Origin: Pseudokineococcus marinus
Lineage (GTDB): Bacteria; Actinomycetota; Actinomycetes; Actinomycetales; Quadrisphaeraceae
Reading direction: 5' to 3'
DNA: 64,000 nt
Assembly: GCF_037482405.1 (NCBI RefSeq)
Contig: NZ_JBBHZZ010000002.1
Span: forward strand, 496,001-560,000
Part shown: positions 60,627 through 64,000 of the stretch, piece after piece
Position numbering within the stretch: the first letter of the stretch is position 1
Layout: each line of letters opens with the position of its first letter
Position numbers and translations under genes: made by a program
Notes under the pieces: model-generated
Told to the model about the DNA's origin: nothing
The model's input: the letters and a program-made list of their open reading frames with translations, nothing else
Database searches by the model: none

Positions 60627-61676
60627 GTGGCAGTCCGCCGCATCGAGAGCGCCGCCGTCGTGGGCACCGGGTACATGGGCGGCGGCATCGCGCAGTCGCT
60701 CGCGATCGCCGGCGTGCCCGTGCAGCTCGCGGACGCCGACGCCGAGACCACCCGCACCAACCACGCGCGGCTGCTGCGCGAGGCGCGCGTCTTCGAGCAG
60801 AACGGGCTCTACCCCGCCGGCGCGGCCGACGCCGTCGAGGCGAACCTCCACCCGCGCGAGTCCCTCGAGGACGCGGTGGCGGACGTCGACTGGGTCGAGG
60901 AGGCCGTGCCGGAGATCCCCGACCTCAAGCTCGACGTCCTGCGGCAGGTCGACGCGGCCGCTCGGGCCGACGCGATCATCGGCACGAACACCTCGACCAT
61001 CCCGGTCAAGGTGCTGTCCGCGGCGATCGGCGACAAGAGCCGCTTCCTCACCGTGCACTTCTCCAACCCGGCGCCCTTCATCCCGGGCGTCGAGCTGGTC
61101 AGCGGCGAGCACACGGACCCGGCCGTCGTCCAGGCCGTGGAGGAGCTGCTCGCGCGCATGGGCCGCCGCAGCGCCCAGGTCGCCGACGTCCCCGGCTTCG
61201 TCCTCAACCGCCTGCAGTTCGTCCTGCTCAAGGAGGCGATGGCCGTCGTCGAGGAGGGCGTGGCCACGCCGCAGGACGTCGACACGGTCGTCAGCACGAC
61301 GTTCGGCTTCCGCCTGCCCTTCTTCGGGCCCTTCGCCATCGCCGACATGGCGGGGCTCGACACCTACGTGCGCGGCTTCGGCACGCTGCAGGAGGGCTTC
61401 GGCGACCGCCTGTCCGCGCCGAAGCTGCTCACCGACGTCGTCGACGCCGGGCGGCACGGCACGAAGAACGGGGGCGGCTTCTACGACCTCGGGCCCGAGC
61501 AGCTCGACGAGCTCATCGCCTACCGCGACCGCGCCTACCACCGCATGCAGCAGCTCCTCGACGAGCTCGGCCCCTCGCCGATCCAGCAGGCCGGCATGGC
61601 GCAGCTGCCCCAGCGCGAGGGCGAGACGCCCCGCCCGGACGGGGACGTGCCGGACGCCTCCGGCCAGACCGGCTGA
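60627..61676 (+). CDS. 3-hydroxyacyl-CoA dehydrogenase-family protein
   Basis: 349 residues. NAD-binding domain VVGTGYMGGGIAQSLAIAGV (residues 11-30), the substrate-side NTSTIPVKVLSAAIGD and TVHFSNPAPFIPGVELVSGE with the catalytic His, then the 3HCDH C-terminal domain (VPGFVLNRLQFVLLKEAMAV). Single-domain members include 3-hydroxybutyryl-CoA, L-carnitine and L-gulonate dehydrogenases; the sequence alone does not decide. Its neighbours (rha operon, BCCT transporter) allow a sugar-acid or carnitine substrate. GTG 60627 has GAGGAG upstream, after a 117-base spacer, so it may have its own promoter. Confidence 0.82.
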   Translation: MAVRRIESAAVVGTGYMGGGIAQSLAIAGVPVQLADADAETTRTNHARLLREARVFEQNGLYPAGAADAVEANLHPRESLEDAVADVDWVEEAVPEIPDLKLDVLRQVDAAARADAIIGTNTSTIPVKVLSAAIGDKSRFLTVHFSNPAPFIPGVELVSGEHTDPAVVQAVEELLARMGRRSAQVADVPGFVLNRLQFVLLKEAMAVVEEGVATPQDVDTVVSTTFGFRLPFFGPFAIADMAGLDTYVRGFGTLQEGFGDRLSAPKLLTDVVDAGRHGTKNGGGFYDLGPEQLDELIAYRDRAYHRMQQLLDELGPSPIQQAGMAQLPQREGETPRPDGDVPDASGQTG

Positions 61677-61685
61677 CACCACCTC

Positions 61686-62117
61686 TCACCCGGTCCCCCA
61701 CCCCGCCTCGCGGGCCAGGGCCTCCACCGGCGGGACGTCGCCGGGCAGCCAGGCGACGTCCCGCCACGCCGCCCCGGGCAGCACCCGGAGGTCGTCGTGG
61801 TCCTGGAGGGGCGCCGGCTCGCCCGCGACCACGCGCGCGAGCCACACGCGCATGCGCAGCGCGGAGGACAGCGGCCAGTCGCCGTCGGGCTCGTCGGAGA
61901 CGAGGCGGGGCCCCAGCTCGACCCGGACGCCGAGCTCCTCCGCCAGCTCGCGGTGCAGCGCCGCGGCCGGCTCCTCCCCCGGCTCGACCTTGCCCCCGGG
62001 CAGCTCCCACCCCCCGGCGAGCGACGCCGGGGCGCTGCGGCGGGCGGCCAGGACGCCGCGGGGGCGCGCGAGGTCGTCGACGAGCGCCGCGGCGACGACG
62101 AGCCGGGGGCCGCTCAC
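61686..62117 (-). CDS. Nudix hydrolase (MutT-like)
   Basis: 143 residues. Complete Nudix box: GGKVEPGEEPAAALHRELAE followed by ELGV, with the REL-EE glutamates that bind Mg2+. It resembles (d)CTP/8-oxo-dGTP diphosphatases (GGWELPGGKVEPGE). It hydrolyses a nucleoside diphosphate-X substrate; exact substrate unknown. GTG 62117 is overlapped by a 6-codon leader ORF (62114-62134). Convergent with the dehydrogenase gene, 9 bases between stops. Confidence 0.88.
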   Translation of the reverse strand: MSGPRLVVAAALVDDLARPRGVLAARRSAPASLAGGWELPGGKVEPGEEPAAALHRELAEELGVRVELGPRLVSDEPDGDWPLSSALRMRVWLARVVAGEPAPLQDHDDLRVLPGAAWRDVAWLPGDVPPVEALAREAGWGTG

Positions 62118-62134
62118 GACGGCGTCCTCCTCAT
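62114..62134 (-). CDS. Possible 6-residue leader ORF overlapping the Nudix start
   Basis: ATG 62134 reads MRRTPS and its TGA overlaps the Nudix GTG (GTGA). It has its own GAGGAGG about 8 bases upstream, created by a 17-bp duplication. It could couple or tune Nudix translation, or be chance. Confidence 0.35.
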   Translation of the reverse strand: MRRTPS

Positions 62135-62150
62135 GACGGCGTCCTCCTCA
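62118..62150. repeat. Duplicated ribosome-binding sequence before the Nudix gene
   Basis: GACGGCGTCCTCCTCA at 62118-62133 and 62135-62150 (period 17). On the minus strand each copy is a GAGGAGG ribosome-binding site with a start codon behind it. Confidence 0.75.
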
Positions 62151-62196
62151 CGAGGGCCTCGTCCTCCGGACGGCACCGAGCGCGCCCGGACGCACC

Positions 62197-62228
62197 GGAC
62201 CCCCGCGACGGAGGCGTCGCGGGGGTCC
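62197..62228 (-). terminator. Hairpin at the edge of the fifth gap, probably ending the BCCT transcript
   Basis: Perfect 14-bp arms 62197-62210 and 62215-62228 with a GAGG loop, directly beside the N run. The strong structure may be why the assembly broke here. Confidence 0.7.
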
Positions 62229-62386
62229 NNNNNNNNNNNNNNNNNNNNNNNNNNNNNNNNNNNNNNNNNNNNNNNNNNNNNNNNNNNNNNNNNNNNNNNN
62301 NNNNNNNNNNNNNNNNNNNNNNNNNNNNNNNNNNNNNNNNNNNNNNNNNNNNNNNNNNNNNNNNNNNNNNNNNNNNNNNNNNNNNN
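62229..62386. other. Assembly gap (158 N)
   Basis: Between the hairpin and the BCCT stop codon. Unlike the other four gaps it is not preceded by a long G run. Probably non-coding, though a small gene cannot be excluded. Confidence 0.95.
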
Positions 62387-62403
62387 TGCGGGCGTGGCGC
62401 CGC

Positions 62404-64000
62404 CTACTTCGTCGCCTCGCGACGACGACGGCGCAGCACCTTGACGCCGCCCTCGCGGCGTCCGTTCGTCGCGCCGTTGCCGTTCGCCGTGTGGGCGTCG
62501 AGCGGGTACTCCTCGAGCTGGCCGAAGACCTGCTCGGTCGCCTCCTGGGCCAGCTCGCGACGCTCCACCTGGCGCATGAGCCGGCGCCGCAGCTCGATCT
62601 CGCCCTTGAAGGCCCGCGCCAGCGACAGCATGATCCCGATGAGCACGAAGCTGAAGGGCAGTGCCGTCACGATCGCCGCCGTCTGCAGCGCGAGCAGCGT
62701 GCCCGCCCCTGCGAGGAGCAGCGCGATGGCCACGAGGCCCTCGAGCGTGGCGAAGAGGACCCGGCTCCACGTCGGCGGGTTCGGGTCGCCGCCGCTGGCG
62801 AGCATGTCGACGACCAGGGACCCGGAGTCGGACGACGTGACGAAGAAGATCGTGATGAGCAGGATGCCGGCGACGACCCAGATGACGCCGCCGGGGATGC
62901 TCGACAGGAGCGTGAACAGCGTCGTGTTCGTGTCGACGGAGCCGTCGGCCCCCACGTAGCCGCCGTCCCCGAAGACCTGGGCGTACAGGGCGGTCCCGCC
63001 GAGGACGGCGAACCAGAGGAAGGTCACGATCGTCGGGACGAGCAGCACGCCGGCGACGAACTCGCGGACGGTGCGGCCCTTGGAGATGCGGGCGATGAAG
63101 ACGCCGACGAAGGGCGCCCAGGACATCCACCAGCCCCAGTAGTAGGTCGTCCACGCCGCCTGCCAGGCCTGCCCCTCCTCGCCCTGGTAGGCGGAGACGT
63201 TGAAGGTCAGCTGCAGCACGTCCTGCAGGTACGCGCCGATGGACTGCACGAACTCGCGCAGGAGGAAGAGGGTCGGGCCGGCGAGCAGCACGGCGACGAG
63301 CACGACGGCGGCGAGCACCATGTTGCTGTTCGACAGGATCTTGATGCCCTTGTCGAGGCCGCTGACGACGGACACCGTGGCGATGCCCGTGATGATCACG
63401 ACGAGGACGACCAGCCAGAAGTTGTTCGCCTCGAAGACGCCGAGGAACTCGAAGCCGGCGCCGATCTGGGACACGCCGAGGCCCAGCGAGGTCGCGACGC
63501 CGAAGATGGTGCCGACGACCGCGATGACGTCGATGGCGTGGCCCAGGCCGCCCTTGACGCGGTCACCGAGCAGCGGCTCGAGCGCCCAGCGGATCGAGAC
63601 CGGCCGGCCCTTGCGGTGCACCGCGTAGCCGATGCCGAGCCCGGCGACGACGTAGATCGCCCAGGCGTGCACGCCCCAGTGGATGTAGGACTGGGTGAGC
63701 GCCTGCTGGGCCAGCTCCGGCGGCGTCCCGGAGACGCTCGGGCGCGGGCTGGCGAAGTGGTTCAGCGGCTCGGCGACGCCCCAGAAGACGAGGCCGATCC
63801 CCATGCCCGTCGCGAAGAGCATGGCGAACCAGACGGGGAGCTTGAACTCCGGCTCGTCGTCGTCCTTGCCCAGCTTGATCGAGCCGTACCGGCCGATGCC
63901 GACCCAGAGGGAGAACGCCACGAACGCGGCGATGAGGAGGACGTAGTACCAGCCGATGCCACCGACGATGGTGCTCTGCACCGCGTCGAAAGCGGCGGTC
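62404..64000 (-). CDS. BCCT-family betaine/carnitine/choline transporter, 5'-truncated by window edge
   Basis: 532 codons visible; the frame is open to the window end (FDAVQSTIVGG precedes the first full helix), so the N-terminal helix is outside. About eleven further helices. BCCT hallmarks: GMGIGLVFWGVAEPLNHF near the start and WTTYYWGWWMSWAPFVGVFI with the tryptophan box of the substrate site, then RISKGRTVREF. The C-terminal ~70 residues are charged (RRRLMRQVERRELAQEATEQ), as in osmoregulated carriers. Likely imports glycine betaine or a related trimethylammonium compound with Na+ or H+. Ends with TAG at 62404. Confidence 0.93.
   Translation of the reverse strand, partial: TAAFDAVQSTIVGGIGWYYVLLIAAFVAFSLWVGIGRYGSIKLGKDDDEPEFKLPVWFAMLFATGMGIGLVFWGVAEPLNHFASPRPSVSGTPPELAQQALTQSYIHWGVHAWAIYVVAGLGIGYAVHRKGRPVSIRWALEPLLGDRVKGGLGHAIDVIAVVGTIFGVATSLGLGVSQIGAGFEFLGVFEANNFWLVVLVVIITGIATVSVVSGLDKGIKILSNSNMVLAAVVLVAVLLAGPTLFLLREFVQSIGAYLQDVLQLTFNVSAYQGEEGQAWQAAWTTYYWGWWMSWAPFVGVFIARISKGRTVREFVAGVLLVPTIVTFLWFAVLGGTALYAQVFGDGGYVGADGSVDTNTTLFTLLSSIPGGVIWVVAGILLITIFFVTSSDSGSLVVDMLASGGDPNPPTWSRVLFATLEGLVAIALLLAGAGTLLALQTAAIVTALPFSFVLIGIMLSLARAFKGEIELRRRLMRQVERRELAQEATEQVFGQLEEYPLDAHTANGNGATNGRREGGVKVLRRRRREATK

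Overview
The window is very GC-rich (about 75% by eye) and densely coding on both strands, as expected of a high-GC actinobacterium. Lineage markers agree: an MshB-type mycothiol deacetylase, a DivIVA-like protein, a DUF3117 mini-protein, the succinylase lysine/DAP genes, and a gene order (MgtE_N/CBS, DUF1003, mrp, tatB, htrA, sigE, O-methyltransferase, DUF3117, tag, DivIVA-like, dapE/dapD, dapC, ferredoxin, mshB, typA) that I recall from the M. tuberculosis Rv1165-Rv1232 region. The genus cannot be fixed; a Kineosporiales-like or related actinobacterium would fit. No tRNA, rRNA, CRISPR, phage or transposase gene was seen. No gene-free stretch exceeds about 300 bases; the longest are the promoter region 48912-49191 and the gap-containing 54779-55064 and 62118-62403.

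Layout. 1-7.1 kb: end of an M24 peptidase, a stress protein, a flippase-like membrane protein, Dps, the MgtE_N/CBS protein, DUF1003 and Mrp. 7.1-12.7 kb: tatB, htrA, sigE (with no anti-sigma gene between them), an O-methyltransferase, leucyl aminopeptidase and DUF3117. 12.9-22.9 kb: an enoyl-CoA hydratase-like gene, the overlapping chain dapE>divIVA-like>SRPBCC>tag, the divergent dapD, citrate synthase with two coupled genes, dapC and a 7Fe ferredoxin. 23-32.8 kb: an acetyltransferase, a VanW protein, a flavin reductase, mshB, two near-identical aldo/keto reductases, BipA/TypA and a ThuA-like protein.

32.8-60.5 kb is an accessory carbohydrate locus for rhamnogalacturonan-I and L-rhamnose. Secreted enzymes (a PL11 lyase with a C-terminal FIMAH-like domain, and a giant protein joining a rhamnogalacturonan acetylesterase to a second PL11 lyase) would cut the polymer. 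A YesOPQ-like importer with a DUF624 partner would import oligosaccharides, and a RhaSTPQ-like importer would import rhamnose. RhaM, RhaI, RhaB and a bifunctional aldolase/dehydrogenase would convert rhamnose to DHAP and L-lactate. LutABC, placed directly behind the rhamnose importer, would oxidise the lactate to pyruvate. A LacI-family regulator sits in the middle, and two different LacI-type operator sequences recur at the promoters. 60.6-64 kb: a 3-hydroxyacyl-CoA dehydrogenase-like gene, a Nudix hydrolase and a BCCT transporter cut by the window end.

Assembly caution: five runs of N (38079, 51773, 54872, 57724, 62229) interrupt the window, four of them preceded by an artificial-looking poly-G run. 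Two genes change reading frame across a gap, and the RhaP-like permease has a one-base frameshift near 37096.
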